DNA of 64,000 nt. It comes from JAAGZL01 sp050297535. Its GTDB lineage: Bacteria > Pseudomonadota > Gammaproteobacteria > Chromatiales > Chromatiaceae. Under the pieces are notes generated by a model. The model was not told the origin of the DNA, made no database searches, and worked only from the letters and a program-made list of their open reading frames with translations. Where the stretch lies: NCBI GenBank assembly GCA_050297535.1, contig JBNKSV010000005.1:1-64000 (forward strand), in the 5' to 3' direction. This document shows, one piece after another, positions 35,309 to 44,715 of this stretch (position 1 is the first letter of the stretch; each line of letters begins with the position of its first letter). Both the position numbers and the translations under genes were made by a program.

Positions 35309-36699
35309 GCAGCATCTCTCCCGGCATCATCGCCAAACTTGGCGCGATATTTGGCCGGGAATCCGTCCTGACCGACCCCGGGGACTGCCTACCCTACGGC
35401 TACGACAACAGCCGCCGTCAGGCCATGCCCCAGGCAGTAGTGTTCGCAACAGAACACGAACAGATCAAGTCCCTGGTCAGTCTCTGTCATAAAGAACGGA
35501 TAAACCTCATAGCCAGGGGACGCGGCACCGGCACCACCGGCGCTACCGTGCCTGATCTGGGTGGAATCGTACTCTCTCTGGAGCGCATGAACCGCATCCT
35601 GGAGGTCGACCCAGCCAACCGCATCGCCATAGTAGAACCGGGTGTTACCAACCAGGCGTTGCAACAGGCGGCAAAGGAACATGGATTCTTCTGGCCACCG
35701 GATCCGTCCAGCGCCGCCGTCTGCACCGTTGGCGGCAATCTAGCCTACAACTCGGCCGGACCGCGGGCGGTCAAATACGGCACCCCCAGAGAAAACACCT
35801 TGGGATTGCGCGCCGTCATCGGTAATGGCGAAGAGATACGCACCGGGGTAATGACCAGCAAAGGTGTAGTGGGCTATGACCTCACCCGCCTGCTGATCGG
35901 CTCCGAAGGAACCTTGGCCATCATAACCCAGGCCATCCTTAAGCTCACCCCACTCCCGGAGACCAAACAGACCCTGCGGGCCAGCTACCGGGATTTGCAC
36001 ACGGCGGCCCAGGCCGTATCCGCCATAATGGCGCAACCGGTAACCCCCTGCGCCCTGGAATTTATGGATGGTGCCGCCATTGAACTAGCTCGTTCATCAT
36101 CTCAGTTAGAGATCGCGCCAGATGTGAGCGCACTGCTTATGATCGAAGTAGACGGTCCCAGCCACTGCATCGAGCAATCGGTCAATGCGGTGGCGACCGC
36201 CGCCCGCAACCAGGGCCTGATAGAACTGCAAACCGCCAAGACCCAGGATGAGACCGAGCAGCTCTGGAGGGCGCGCCAGGCCCTATCACCGGCCCTGCGC
36301 AAGATCGCCCCCAAGAAGATCAACGAGGATGTGGTGGTGCCGGTCTCCAGGATTCCGGACCTCATAGCCGGTCTGAATCGGCTATCTGAAGACAGCGGCA
36401 TAAAGATCGTAAACTTCGGCCATGCTGGCAACGGCAACATCCACATGAATCTGCTGACCGACCCAGACAACCAGGAGCAGATGCAACAGGCTTACAACTG
36501 CCTGGATGCGGCATTCGATCTTGTCCTGCGGCTGGGCGGTACCCTCTCGGGCGAACACGGCATAGGGCTGGAAAAGAGGGAATATATCGACCGTGAGATA
36601 GATCCGGTTACCCTACGCCTTATGGCAGATATAAAACAACAGCTTGATCCAGCCGGAATCCTGAATCCAGGCAAGATCTTCCCCACAATCAAGACCTAG
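35305..36699 (+). CDS. FAD-linked oxidase (glycolate/D-lactate dehydrogenase GlcD-like)
   Basis: The 464-residue flavoprotein has an N-terminal FAD-binding type 4 domain (about 35-215) with ARGRGTGTTGATVP and VCTVGGNLAYNSAGPRAVKYG. The C-terminal FAD-oxidase domain has VNFGHAGNGNIHMNLL, GTLSGEHGIGLEKREY and LDPAGILNPGKIFP. These are typical of GlcD/D-lactate dehydrogenases that oxidise D-2-hydroxy acids and reduce quinone or a partner Fe-S subunit. No GlcE/GlcF partner is present, so the substrate is uncertain. It starts with GTG overlapping the dolP stop, implying co-transcription. Confidence 0.88.
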   Translation: MSSISPGIIAKLGAIFGRESVLTDPGDCLPYGYDNSRRQAMPQAVVFATEHEQIKSLVSLCHKERINLIARGRGTGTTGATVPDLGGIVLSLERMNRILEVDPANRIAIVEPGVTNQALQQAAKEHGFFWPPDPSSAAVCTVGGNLAYNSAGPRAVKYGTPRENTLGLRAVIGNGEEIRTGVMTSKGVVGYDLTRLLIGSEGTLAIITQAILKLTPLPETKQTLRASYRDLHTAAQAVSAIMAQPVTPCALEFMDGAAIELARSSSQLEIAPDVSALLMIEVDGPSHCIEQSVNAVATAARNQGLIELQTAKTQDETEQLWRARQALSPALRKIAPKKINEDVVVPVSRIPDLIAGLNRLSEDSGIKIVNFGHAGNGNIHMNLLTDPDNQEQMQQAYNCLDAAFDLVLRLGGTLSGEHGIGLEKREYIDREIDPVTLRLMADIKQQLDPAGILNPGKIFPTIKT

Positions 36700-36884
36700 A
36701 CCCAACCTCTCCCAGCCAACCTAGCCAGCCAATGAGCTATATCAATTACCCTAAAAACAAAATTTAGTTAATATTTCTAAATCAGATCATGTAACATCCA
36801 AGAAATATGCCTACATGCCTAGTTGGCAGGGGTGTTTGTGATATTAAAACATTGCCAAAACAATCAGTTGTAAACTTTTAACCT

Positions 36885-36899
36885 GAATTTAACAAATTC
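36885..36899. promoter_or_regulatory. Short inverted repeat upstream of nhaD
   Basis: GAATTT-AAC-AAATTC is a 6-bp inverted repeat 56 bases before nhaD in a very AT-rich region of 255 bases. It could be an operator or only a chance AT palindrome. No consensus promoter pair was found around it. Confidence 0.2.
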
Positions 36900-36954
36900 A
36901 TACCGGTTTAAGGTTAAGCTAAATGTTAACAACAATACGAGTGAGAATTTTACT

Positions 36955-38403
36955 ATGGGGGAGAAACGTTCCGTGACACAGCTACTAAAGCTACTCTTAC
37001 CGCTGCTGTCTTTATTCCCTGGCATGGCCATGGCGTCAGGATCAGGTGCGGAAAATCAGCTTAATTTGACCGCGCACACGGTGGGATATATGTCATTGCT
37101 GTTTTTCGGTATTGCCTATCTCCTGGTGATGGCCGAAGAGTTCACGCATCTGCGCAAATCCAAGCCGGTAATCCTGGCAGCAGGCATCATCTGGGGCATG
37201 ATAGCCCTGGTATATGTCAACAATGGCTTTATCCACGAGGCCGAGGCCGCTGTCCGCCACAATCTCCTCGAATACGCAGAGCTGATGCTGTTCTTGCTGG
37301 TGGCCATGACCTATATCAACGCCATGGATGAGCGCAATGTCTTTGAGGCCCTGCGTTCCTGGTTAGTCCGTAAAGGCTTTGGTTTCAGACAACTATTCTG
37401 GATCACCGGCCTACTCGCCTTCCTGATTTCACCGGTCGCGGACAACCTCACCACTGCACTGCTAATGTGCGCGGTAATCATGGCCGTCGGCGGATACAAC
37501 AGCAAATTTGTCCTGCTCTCTTGCGTAAATATCGTGGTTGCAGCCAATGCCGGCGGCGCCTTTAGCCCCTTCGGCGATATAACCACCTTAATGGTGTGGC
37601 AAAAGACCATTCATACACCTCAAGGGGCAGTAGACTTCTGGTCCTTCTTCCGTCTGTTCATGCCAGCCCTGGTCAACTGGCTTACCCCAGCAATATTTAT
37701 GCATTTCGCCGTCCCCAATGAAAAGCCCAACAGCGGCGGGGAATCAGTGTCAATGAGGCGTGGAGCCAGGAGGATCATTGCCCTGTTTCTCCTTACCATT
37801 ATCACCGCAGTCAGCTTCCACAACTTTCTGCATATGCCGCCGGTAATAGGTATGCTCACCGGTCTCTCCTATCTACAGCTATTCGGGTACTATCTTAAGC
37901 GCACCACCAAACTCAATGTCTTCGATGGCGAGTCTGAACACGCCGGACAGATGGGCGATATAGTGGCATTTGATGTATTCACCAAGATTGCGCGCGCCGA
38001 GTGGGACACCCTACTGTTTTTTTACGGGGTAGTGCTCTGCGTAGGCGGCCTGGGGTTTATAGGATACCTAAGCTTGGCGTCCAAGGTTATGTATATCGAC
38101 TGGGGCATAACTCAGGCCAATATCTTTGTAGGCATACTTTCTGCCATAGTGGACAACATACCGGTCATGTTCGCAGTGCTGACCATGATGCCGGATATGT
38201 CGCTTGATCAGTGGTTATTAGTAACCTTGACCGCAGGCGTGGGAGGATCATTATTGTCCATCGGCTCCGCCGCCGGCGTGGCCCTGATGGGACAGGCCAG
38301 AGGCAGATACACCTTCTTCGGACATCTTAAGTGGACCCCTGCCATAGCCCTGGGGTATGCCGCCTCCATAGCCGTGCATATCTGGATGAGCCCTTCCATA
38401 TAA
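36955..38403 (+). CDS. nhaD: Sodium/proton antiporter NhaD
   Basis: The 482-residue inner-membrane antiporter exports sodium (or lithium) in exchange for protons, important in saline or alkaline settings. A cleavable signal-like N-terminus (LLKLLLPLLSLFPGMAMAS) is followed by at least ten hydrophobic helices. The key segments are FLISPVADNLTTALLMC, NAGGAFSPFGDITTLMVWQ and VGILSAIVDNIPVMFAVLTM, with GVGGSLLSIGSAAGVALMGQ near the end, as in the IT-superfamily NhaD type. GAGTGAG precedes the ATG. It is transcribed alone. A CT/GA palindrome follows. Confidence 0.95.
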   Translation: MGEKRSVTQLLKLLLPLLSLFPGMAMASGSGAENQLNLTAHTVGYMSLLFFGIAYLLVMAEEFTHLRKSKPVILAAGIIWGMIALVYVNNGFIHEAEAAVRHNLLEYAELMLFLLVAMTYINAMDERNVFEALRSWLVRKGFGFRQLFWITGLLAFLISPVADNLTTALLMCAVIMAVGGYNSKFVLLSCVNIVVAANAGGAFSPFGDITTLMVWQKTIHTPQGAVDFWSFFRLFMPALVNWLTPAIFMHFAVPNEKPNSGGESVSMRRGARRIIALFLLTIITAVSFHNFLHMPPVIGMLTGLSYLQLFGYYLKRTTKLNVFDGESEHAGQMGDIVAFDVFTKIARAEWDTLLFFYGVVLCVGGLGFIGYLSLASKVMYIDWGITQANIFVGILSAIVDNIPVMFAVLTMMPDMSLDQWLLVTLTAGVGGSLLSIGSAAGVALMGQARGRYTFFGHLKWTPAIALGYAASIAVHIWMSPSI

Positions 38404-38417
38404 GCTATATCTAACGC

Positions 38418-38443
38418 CTCCTCTCCCATAGTAGGGAGAGGAG
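38418..38443. repeat. CT/GA palindrome after nhaD
   Basis: CTCCTCTCCC (38418-38427), loop ATAGTA, GGGAGAGGAG (38434-38443) is a perfect 10-bp stem. It lacks a U-tract. It resembles the hairpins at 43351-43373 and 47132-47156, forming a small family of intergenic CT/GA palindromes in this window. Confidence 0.65.
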
Positions 38444-38546
38444 TAGCGCTTCCCTACAACCCACACGATGATAGCCCCGAATCATGTGAACGGGGTCTCT
38501 TTCCAGCGCCAGCGCAAACATCTAAAATCGGAACCTCCGCCGACAG

Positions 38547-39413
38547 ATGGACCACTCAACACCCATGCCAGCAGCCATCAATATTCTCAGAATCTGCCTC
38601 TTGTCACTGATTCTGTTAACGCACGTCGGCACCTGTCTGGCAGAAGAGCAATGGCAGACCCTGGAACCCGGCCTGGAACTAGGGATATTCCACAACGACA
38701 AACCATCGCTGTTCGGCAGCGGTAAGATCACCGTCCTGCGTGTCGATCCGAAACTATGGGATCTAAAGCTTTACTCCAAACAACAATTTGGTTACACAAG
38801 CGGCCTCCCAACCAAGGAGTGGAGCCGACGCCACAATCTGGTTGCCGCGATCAACGCCGGCATGTATCTACAGGACATGACCACCCATGTTGGTTATATG
38901 CAGTCTGGAGAAATACATCAAGGAAGACGCGTCAGCAGCTACCACTCGCTGGCCGCATTCGGCCCCAGAACGCCAGGACTGGCACCATTCCGAATATTCG
39001 ACCTGGATGTAACAGATGCGGACTTTGACCAAATCATCAAAGACTACGCCCAGGTAGTGCAGAATATGCGCCTGATCAAACGTCACGGCGAAAACCGCTG
39101 GGGCCAACAAGACAAACGCTGGAGCGGGGTGGCGCTGGGAGAAGACAAACAAGGGCGCGCCCTGCTGATATACTCTGACGATCTGCTCTCCATGCACGAC
39201 TTCAATGAGCTACTACTCTCGCTCCCGCTTGACCTGATCGCCGCCCAACACCTGGAAGGCGGCAAAGAGGCGCAGCTATACATCAACCTCCCCAATTACA
39301 CCAAGGAACTGAACAACAACATCAACCGCTTCTATCTGGGCCAGGACGGAGACCTGGGGGCATGGCCTATACCGAATATTATTGGAGTGAGTAGAAAGGT
39401 TGATGCTAATTAA
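38547..39413 (+). CDS. Secreted phosphodiester glycosidase-family protein
   Basis: The 288-residue protein has a signal peptide (about 1-32, ending CLA) and a body matching the phosphodiester glycosidase (NAGPA-type) family. The typical core AAINAGMYLQDMTTHVGYM binds the active-site region, LAAFGPR follows, and RWSGVALGEDKQGRALLIYSD and LLLSLPLDLIAAQHLEGG complete the pattern. Members act on sugar phosphodiester bonds or glycans in the periplasm or outside. Substrate is unknown. The start at 38547 or 38565 cannot be decided, as neither has a clear ribosome-binding site. It is convergent with the next gene. Confidence 0.8.
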   Translation: MDHSTPMPAAINILRICLLSLILLTHVGTCLAEEQWQTLEPGLELGIFHNDKPSLFGSGKITVLRVDPKLWDLKLYSKQQFGYTSGLPTKEWSRRHNLVAAINAGMYLQDMTTHVGYMQSGEIHQGRRVSSYHSLAAFGPRTPGLAPFRIFDLDVTDADFDQIIKDYAQVVQNMRLIKRHGENRWGQQDKRWSGVALGEDKQGRALLIYSDDLLSMHDFNELLLSLPLDLIAAQHLEGGKEAQLYINLPNYTKELNNNINRFYLGQDGDLGAWPIPNIIGVSRKVDAN

Positions 39414-39425
39414 CAAAGACGAATA

Positions 39426-41126
39426 TTATCTCGCACCGCCATTCTCTAGCCAAACCACAATAACAACCAACAACAATATTCCTAGCACGGCGAAAACACT
39501 CTGGATAGGCCTCAACCGCATTATCACACCCTGCATCTGCCATTGAGTGAGATACCTGGCTGCTTTGAGCAAAGGATAGAGATGAGTCACCAACTGCTCT
39601 TCAGAAAAGCATGGCTGATTCGTTCTTAACGTGATCACCACATTACCGACCACAAGACGGTTCTGGGAATAGAGGACATGTTCACTCTTTGCTGCCGCGA
39701 AACGACCGCTACTATCCATTCCGACCACCCATTCCCCTAATATACCCAAACGCTGCCGAGTGAAGCGAGAGACGAAACCAATAGTTGCGATAATAAACGC
39801 CAACATAAACCCCATCGTCAGATAAAAGCCAAGTGGTTTTTCGACACCTATTAGTATCCACATCAAAGGTATAAAAAGCAGACAGCTTGTCACACCAAAC
39901 CATACCAACCATTTCACCATGCGGACAAATCTAGGATCCTGATCAATCCATACGATACCTGGTGTTTCGTGGGTAAACATAAAGTCTTCTGTGTCTGGTA
40001 CTGGCAACTGTTGGTCCATAGCCATCTCCTGACGTATACCCAAAAACAAGCCAATGATGAATGCAACGCCGAACAAACCTATAACAACATACATCCACAT
40101 GTAATATTGCTCTCTCTCCAACGCCAACTGTTGAACCCTCTCACCCAGCATATTGGATGCAAAATCGCCAAGACGCTCACCCGTTGATGAATAACGATAA
40201 ACCCGTCCGGCATGAAGATCGTTCACCAATACCTCGCCATTGAATGGCACTACGGAAAACACATCAGCTGCTTCAGGCAAAGCCAGTTCCCCAAGACTCT
40301 CCCCATCCTTATTGAAGCGAACCACGATACCATTGGCCATATCATTATCCGAGTTGACCACCCAGAATTGCTCATCCACAATCATCACGGCCGAGGGCCA
40401 AATATGACCTCGTAGCCGCGTTCCCACCTCAGCGGTTAGAAACCCCCGAACGGTCCGTTTGAAACTAGCTTCTCCAACTTCGAACACGGCTATCTCATGA
40501 CGATTGGTATTGGCTACATAGGCCAAACCGTCACGATAGATGATCTGGTTTGGAAATTTAAGCCCCTGTTCAGTTTGCGTTAGCAGATCACCCTCTGAGG
40601 AAAACAGAAGTAGACTGTGACGAGAAGAATCAGCCACCAATACTCGGTCTGAATTCCAGTCAACCGCGAGAAAAAAACTCTGGTCAAAATTCTTATATGA
40701 GTTACCAAATGGGCGGCATGTCATAGCAGTGATATCACAGCGAAACAGCCCTCCCTTTGCGACCGCCAAATGAGTAGGCTCCAGATTATCCCGGCGAAAA
40801 TATTGCCTGATCTTATCTGTAAGGCTGCGTTCATCCGCGCCGACCCTAAGCAGCAGATCTCCATTACTAAAAAAAGCAAAATCTCCAACCACATCACTGA
40901 CCCCTAATTCACGCAGATCTATGCGGCGCACAGGCGCACCCACAGAGTCATGTTCAAAGATGTCAGTTCCTAACATGATATAGAGATCACCATCAGGAGA
41001 CTGGTGCATATGGGTAAGAGTTGGCAATCCAACGGCTGCACTACGCAACCAGAAAGCAACCCACATCAGAGTTCCGAATAACAGCAGAAGCAATACACTG
41101 GAGGTCAGAGAAAGTTCTTTTCGCAT
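39426..41126 (-). CDS. Membrane-anchored propeller-like (NHL-type) protein, unknown function
   Basis: The 566-residue protein starts with one membrane helix (about 8-28). It then has a long periplasmic part (about 35-345) with repeated segments like SPDGDLYIMLG, SSEGDLLTQTEQGLKFPNQI and NDLHAGRVYRYSSTGERLGDF, the style of NHL or SMP-30 beta-propellers. Two later membrane regions follow (about 350-372, then a pair around 415-465), a cytoplasmic patch and a final helix near the end (VFAVLGILLLVVIVVWL). Cysteines at CDITAMTC could form a disulfide. The TTG at 41135 is ignored in favour of the ATG at 41126, which has GGGA upstream. I recognise no characterised homologue. Confidence 0.7.
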   Translation of the reverse strand: MRKELSLTSSVLLLLLFGTLMWVAFWLRSAAVGLPTLTHMHQSPDGDLYIMLGTDIFEHDSVGAPVRRIDLRELGVSDVVGDFAFFSNGDLLLRVGADERSLTDKIRQYFRRDNLEPTHLAVAKGGLFRCDITAMTCRPFGNSYKNFDQSFFLAVDWNSDRVLVADSSRHSLLLFSSEGDLLTQTEQGLKFPNQIIYRDGLAYVANTNRHEIAVFEVGEASFKRTVRGFLTAEVGTRLRGHIWPSAVMIVDEQFWVVNSDNDMANGIVVRFNKDGESLGELALPEAADVFSVVPFNGEVLVNDLHAGRVYRYSSTGERLGDFASNMLGERVQQLALEREQYYMWMYVVIGLFGVAFIIGLFLGIRQEMAMDQQLPVPDTEDFMFTHETPGIVWIDQDPRFVRMVKWLVWFGVTSCLLFIPLMWILIGVEKPLGFYLTMGFMLAFIIATIGFVSRFTRQRLGILGEWVVGMDSSGRFAAAKSEHVLYSQNRLVVGNVVITLRTNQPCFSEEQLVTHLYPLLKAARYLTQWQMQGVIMRLRPIQSVFAVLGILLLVVIVVWLENGGAR

Positions 41127-41203
41127 AGATAGCAATCCCTTAATTAGCTGAGGAGTTCGTAATTCTTATTACCAGGTCAACGCCTCAGGAGTTAATAGTT
41201 AAT

Positions 41204-41800
41204 CTAATCGCTGTATCCTTCCGGCAGGTACCGATAGTGTCCGGTAATCTCATATGAGAACAGCATATCGTCAAGATGCGGTCCTGCCCCTATGTTATGC
41301 ACCGCCAGCGGATTACCGGTGGCGTCCGACACCCTATCGGTAACTATGCCGATATGGGGAAGATTTCCCGGTAACATCCAGGTCACTATATCTCCGGGCG
41401 CATAATCCCCTGGACGTTGACTTATGCTAAGCGATCTTCCATGCCGGGAGAAAAAGATCTGTAGATTCGGCACCCGGCGATGATCTATGTTCTTATCCGT
41501 TTTATCCAACCCCCAAATCCTTTTAGATGGATAGTCAGCAAAATTCTTTACCATATCTTCGTGCACCAAGACTTGAAGATCCACCCCCAAGGCGCGATAG
41601 CTCCGAATTACTACATCTATACACACCCCGACATGTTCCGGCACATCACCGTTCGGATATGGGATGGCGAAATAGGAACCGTCGTAGCGCACCTCCTTTG
41701 TGGTGCGATCAATAGCTGCCGCCACGATATCTTCCTCGAAGCTACCGCCAAAGCAGCTCAGGGAGATAAAGAAGATGGCTATGAAATAGGATCTAGACAT
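41204..41800 (-). CDS. DUF1287 family secreted protein
   Basis: The 198-residue protein has a signal peptide (SYFIAIFFISLSCFGGS) and a DUF1287 domain. Characteristic motifs are YDGSYFAIPYPNGDVPEHVGVCIDVVIRSYR, here with Cys, then LVHEDMVKNFADYPS, NIDHRRVPNL and the late PHIGIVTDR with a conserved His. The Cys/His layout resembles NlpC/P60 cysteine peptidases, so a cell-wall amidase-like activity is plausible but not proven for the family. The start at 41800 lies two bases after the lnt stop, so it is the tail of the miaB-lnt operon. Confidence 0.85.
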   Translation of the reverse strand: MSRSYFIAIFFISLSCFGGSFEEDIVAAAIDRTTKEVRYDGSYFAIPYPNGDVPEHVGVCIDVVIRSYRALGVDLQVLVHEDMVKNFADYPSKRIWGLDKTDKNIDHRRVPNLQIFFSRHGRSLSISQRPGDYAPGDIVTWMLPGNLPHIGIVTDRVSDATGNPLAVHNIGAGPHLDDMLFSYEITGHYRYLPEGYSD

Positions 41801-41802
41801 GG

Positions 41803-43314
41803 TTACCGATGGAAATATCCTGTTGAAGTAAGATGCCGATGCCTCACAAACAACAAGCCCAGGAACAGCAATACAACCACCACTACCCCCCAATTACCAA
41901 CCATTGCATATGGCGTTGTCCCTGACATAGGGATAACCTCCCCCCTTAGTACATACTCTTTGTTAATAGGTGATAAAGACAGCAACTCGCCCTTGGGTCC
42001 GATAAACGCGGATATCCCGGTGTTGGTGGCGCGCAGTTGATAACGCCCGGCCTCAAGAGAACGCATGCGTGCGATCTGCAGATGTTGTGGCAGAGCTATG
42101 GAGTCGCCAAACCAGCCATCGTTGCTAACATTCACCAGAAACTCTGCCTCCGGCATGGCCTGGATAATCTCTGCGCCGAAGGCGTCTTCGTAACAGATAG
42201 ATGCCCCGGCTTGATGCCCGGCCACTTTTAGTAGAGGCTGCGCCGCCTCCCCGGGAGAGAAACTGGACATGGGTATCTGCAAGATATCGATCAGCGGCTT
42301 CAGCACCCAACGCATAGGCATGTACTCGCCAAAGGGGACCAAATGCCGCTTGTAATACGCGTTACGCTCCGACCCCAAGGTACTCAGTGAGTTGAAGTAA
42401 CGTTCACCGCTATCCTCCCACACCGAGATCCCGAATAGTAGGTCGCTATTGTGTCCCTGAGCCTCAGACTCAAGCGCCTTAAACAGACTATTTTCCAGTT
42501 GATGATAATAGGCGGGAATCGCCGTCTCGGGCCAGACGATAAGGTCACTGTCCCACTCCCGCAACGTCAGCCTCAAATAGGTATCTATGGTCGGCTGCCG
42601 GGCCTCCGGCCGCCACTTAAACTCCTGTTTCACGTTGGCCTGAATAATACTGACCTTGATCCCATCGCCGGTCGGCCTACTCCAATCCTGCTGGGTCAGA
42701 AACCAACCGCCGCCCCAGATAAGGGTAATACCCAACAAAACAGGAACAAGCGTCTTAACACTCTTGAGCAGCGCAACCAGACAGGCCGCTGAAAGCACCA
42801 CCACCAGCGTAACTCCGTATACCCCCAACAACGGTGCATAACCCTGCAATGGCGTCCCGATCTGGGAATAGCCCAAGGCCAGCCAGGGGAAGCCGGTCAG
42901 GGCCCAGCCGCGTACCCACTCCAACAGAACCCAAAACGACACATAGACGCCTAACTGAACCGGCCAGGCTGCGGTGCCGGATACGACCTTCCCCAGCCAC
43001 CCCACTACCCCATAGAACAGCGCCAAGAATGCGACGAAGGCCAGGGTAGCGATAATAGCGAGCAATGGCCCAACCCCCCCGAACTGATTGATGCTGATAT
43101 GCAACCAGAACACGCCCACACCGAATAGTCCCAGACCAAACATCCACCCCAGACGGAATGCCATGCCGGAATCGGCCGCCAACAACAACCATAGCAGGAT
43201 GGCCGGACCCAATACGGCCAGGTAATAGAGATCAAAGGGGGCAAAGGCAAGTACGGTGATGGCGCCGGCGGTGAAGGCGGTGAGTAGTTTTATTATTGAT
43301 GTGAAAGTTGGCAT
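41803..43314 (-). CDS. lnt: Apolipoprotein N-acyltransferase
   Basis: The 503-residue inner-membrane enzyme adds the third acyl chain to the N-terminal cysteine of lipoproteins, the last maturation step. About eight membrane helices (1-210) precede a periplasmic nitrilase-like domain with the catalytic triad Glu in IVWPETAIPAYY, Lys in YYKRHLVPFGEYMP and Cys in GASICYEDAFG. A C-terminal helix follows. The lipoproteins MlaA, LpoA and DolP encoded in this window are expected clients. The operon order miaB-ybeZ-ybeY-corC-lnt is conserved in Gammaproteobacteria. Confidence 0.96.
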   Translation of the reverse strand: MPTFTSIIKLLTAFTAGAITVLAFAPFDLYYLAVLGPAILLWLLLAADSGMAFRLGWMFGLGLFGVGVFWLHISINQFGGVGPLLAIIATLAFVAFLALFYGVVGWLGKVVSGTAAWPVQLGVYVSFWVLLEWVRGWALTGFPWLALGYSQIGTPLQGYAPLLGVYGVTLVVVLSAACLVALLKSVKTLVPVLLGITLIWGGGWFLTQQDWSRPTGDGIKVSIIQANVKQEFKWRPEARQPTIDTYLRLTLREWDSDLIVWPETAIPAYYHQLENSLFKALESEAQGHNSDLLFGISVWEDSGERYFNSLSTLGSERNAYYKRHLVPFGEYMPMRWVLKPLIDILQIPMSSFSPGEAAQPLLKVAGHQAGASICYEDAFGAEIIQAMPEAEFLVNVSNDGWFGDSIALPQHLQIARMRSLEAGRYQLRATNTGISAFIGPKGELLSLSPINKEYVLRGEVIPMSGTTPYAMVGNWGVVVVVLLFLGLLFVRHRHLTSTGYFHR

Positions 43315-43335
43315 TTGTTTATTTGATTCGACACA

Positions 43336-43375
43336 TCCCCCTCACCCCAACCCTCTCCCCCCAGGGGAGAGGGGG
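43336..43375. repeat. CT/GA palindromic repeat between corC and lnt
   Basis: CCCTCTCCCC (43351-43360), loop CCA, GGGGAGAGGG (43364-43373) is a perfect 10-bp stem preceded by the tract CCCCCTCACCCCAA. This type of sequence is common as a dispersed intergenic repeat in proteobacterial genomes. It lies inside the otherwise tightly packed operon. No U-tract follows. Confidence 0.7.
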
Positions 43376-43403
43376 ACGGAATAGCTGCGCACCTCGACAC
43401 CGG

Positions 43404-44258
43404 TCAGAGTTTCTCGTCCCTAGGCAACAACCGCACCTCAAGCAGATGGATACGGCGACTGTCCGCCCGCAGCACCTTGAACCTGAACCTGTCTATATCC
43501 ACCCGCTCTCCCCGCTTGGGCATATGCCCCAAGGCGTTGGCAACCAGACCCGCAATGGTATCGAACTCTTCGTCACCCAAATCCGCGCCAAAGTACTCAT
43601 TGAAGTCCTCAATCGGGGTGTGGGCCTTGATGGTGTATTCCGTCGCGCTACGTTTCAATATGACTGCGGCATCGTCAAAGTCGTGTTCGTCTTCGATCTC
43701 ACCCACGATCTGTTCCAACACATCTTCGATGGTCACCAGTCCGGCCGCATCGCCGTATTCATCCACCACTATGGCCATGTGATTGCGGTTGGCGCGAAAC
43801 TCGTTCAGCAGCACGTTCAGGCGCTTGCTCTCCGGCACAAACACGGCGGCCCGCAGCAGATCGCGCACATAAAACCGTTTGGAAGAATCGCCGCAATAGA
43901 CCAACAGATCCTTGGCCAACAATATACCGATCACCTCGCTACGGTCATCATCTATCACCGGAAAACGGGAGTGGGCGGAATCTATAACCACCGGCAGAAT
44001 CTTCTCCAGCGAGTCATCCCTATTGATCACCGTCATTTGGGCCCGGGGAATCATGATATCCCGCACCCGCAACTCGGATACCTGCAAGGCACCCTCCATC
44101 ATGGATAGGGCCTCCGCATCCAGTAGATGCTGAGCCTTGGCATCCTTTAACAACGCAATCAGTTGTTCACGGTTTTCCGGACCATCGTTGAAGGCACCAG
44201 CCAATTTTTTCAACCAAGGCTTAAAGATAGAACCACTGTCCGATTCGTCGTTACTCAT
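43404..44258 (-). CDS. corC: Magnesium/cobalt transport-associated CBS-domain protein CorC
   Basis: The 284-residue cytoplasmic protein has two CBS domains (about 60-190) with VRDIMIPRAQM and VVDEYGDAAGLVTIEDVLE, and a C-terminal CorC/HlyC domain (about 205-284) with DFNEYFGADLGDEEFDTIAG and GERV. It belongs to the YbeX/CorC group, linked to Mg/Co efflux and, more recently, ribosome and RNA metabolism. The ATG at 44258 has AAGGA upstream and overlaps the ybeY stop; a longer start at 44291 is less likely. Confidence 0.94.
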   Translation of the reverse strand: MSNDESDSGSIFKPWLKKLAGAFNDGPENREQLIALLKDAKAQHLLDAEALSMMEGALQVSELRVRDIMIPRAQMTVINRDDSLEKILPVVIDSAHSRFPVIDDDRSEVIGILLAKDLLVYCGDSSKRFYVRDLLRAAVFVPESKRLNVLLNEFRANRNHMAIVVDEYGDAAGLVTIEDVLEQIVGEIEDEHDFDDAAVILKRSATEYTIKAHTPIEDFNEYFGADLGDEEFDTIAGLVANALGHMPKRGERVDIDRFRFKVLRADSRRIHLLEVRLLPRDEKL

Positions 44259-44715
44259 CTGTTCCTTCTTTGTAAGGGTCCTGAAAGCCAAGACCAGCCA
44301 GCACGTCTTTCTCCAACAACTCCATCGTCTCCGCTTCGTCCTCTGTCAGATGGTCATATCCTAAGAGATGCAGCACTCCATGTACAACCATATGCGCCCA
44401 GTGCGCCTCCGTGCTCTTGCCCTGCTCTCCGGCCTCGCGCATGACCACCGGGGCACAGATCACCAGATCTCCCAACAGATTGCTATCAATCACCTCAGGC
44501 AAATTAGATGGAAAAGAGAGGACATTGGTAGGCATATCCTTGCCACGATATTCCCGGTTCAGTTCCTGGCTCTCTGACTCATCCACCAATCTGATTACGA
44601 TCTCGGCCTGCTCCCGCTCTTGCCGCAACGCCGCCTGGGCCCAGCGGATAAAGCTCTCATCCGCAGGAAGCTGTTCTGCTTGCGTGGCATTTTGGATCTC
44701 CAGTTCCAGACTCAC
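44251..44715 (-). CDS. ybeY: Endoribonuclease YbeY
   Basis: The 154-residue metal-dependent RNase acts in 16S rRNA 3' maturation and ribosome quality control. The zinc-binding H3xH5xH motif is HMVVHGVLHLLGYDHLT. NREYRGKDMPTNVLSFP and LGDLVICAPVVMREA are also typical. It starts with GTG at 44715 overlapping the ybeZ TGA, and its last codons overlap the corC start, so the three are tightly coupled. Length matches the family. Confidence 0.96.
   Translation of the reverse strand: MSLELEIQNATQAEQLPADESFIRWAQAALRQEREQAEIVIRLVDESESQELNREYRGKDMPTNVLSFPSNLPEVIDSNLLGDLVICAPVVMREAGEQGKSTEAHWAHMVVHGVLHLLGYDHLTEDEAETMELLEKDVLAGLGFQDPYKEGTDE

Noticed and set aside
38418..38443. CT/GA hairpins considered as intrinsic terminators
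   Set aside because: Stems are strong, but none of the three is followed by a U-tract on the relevant strand.
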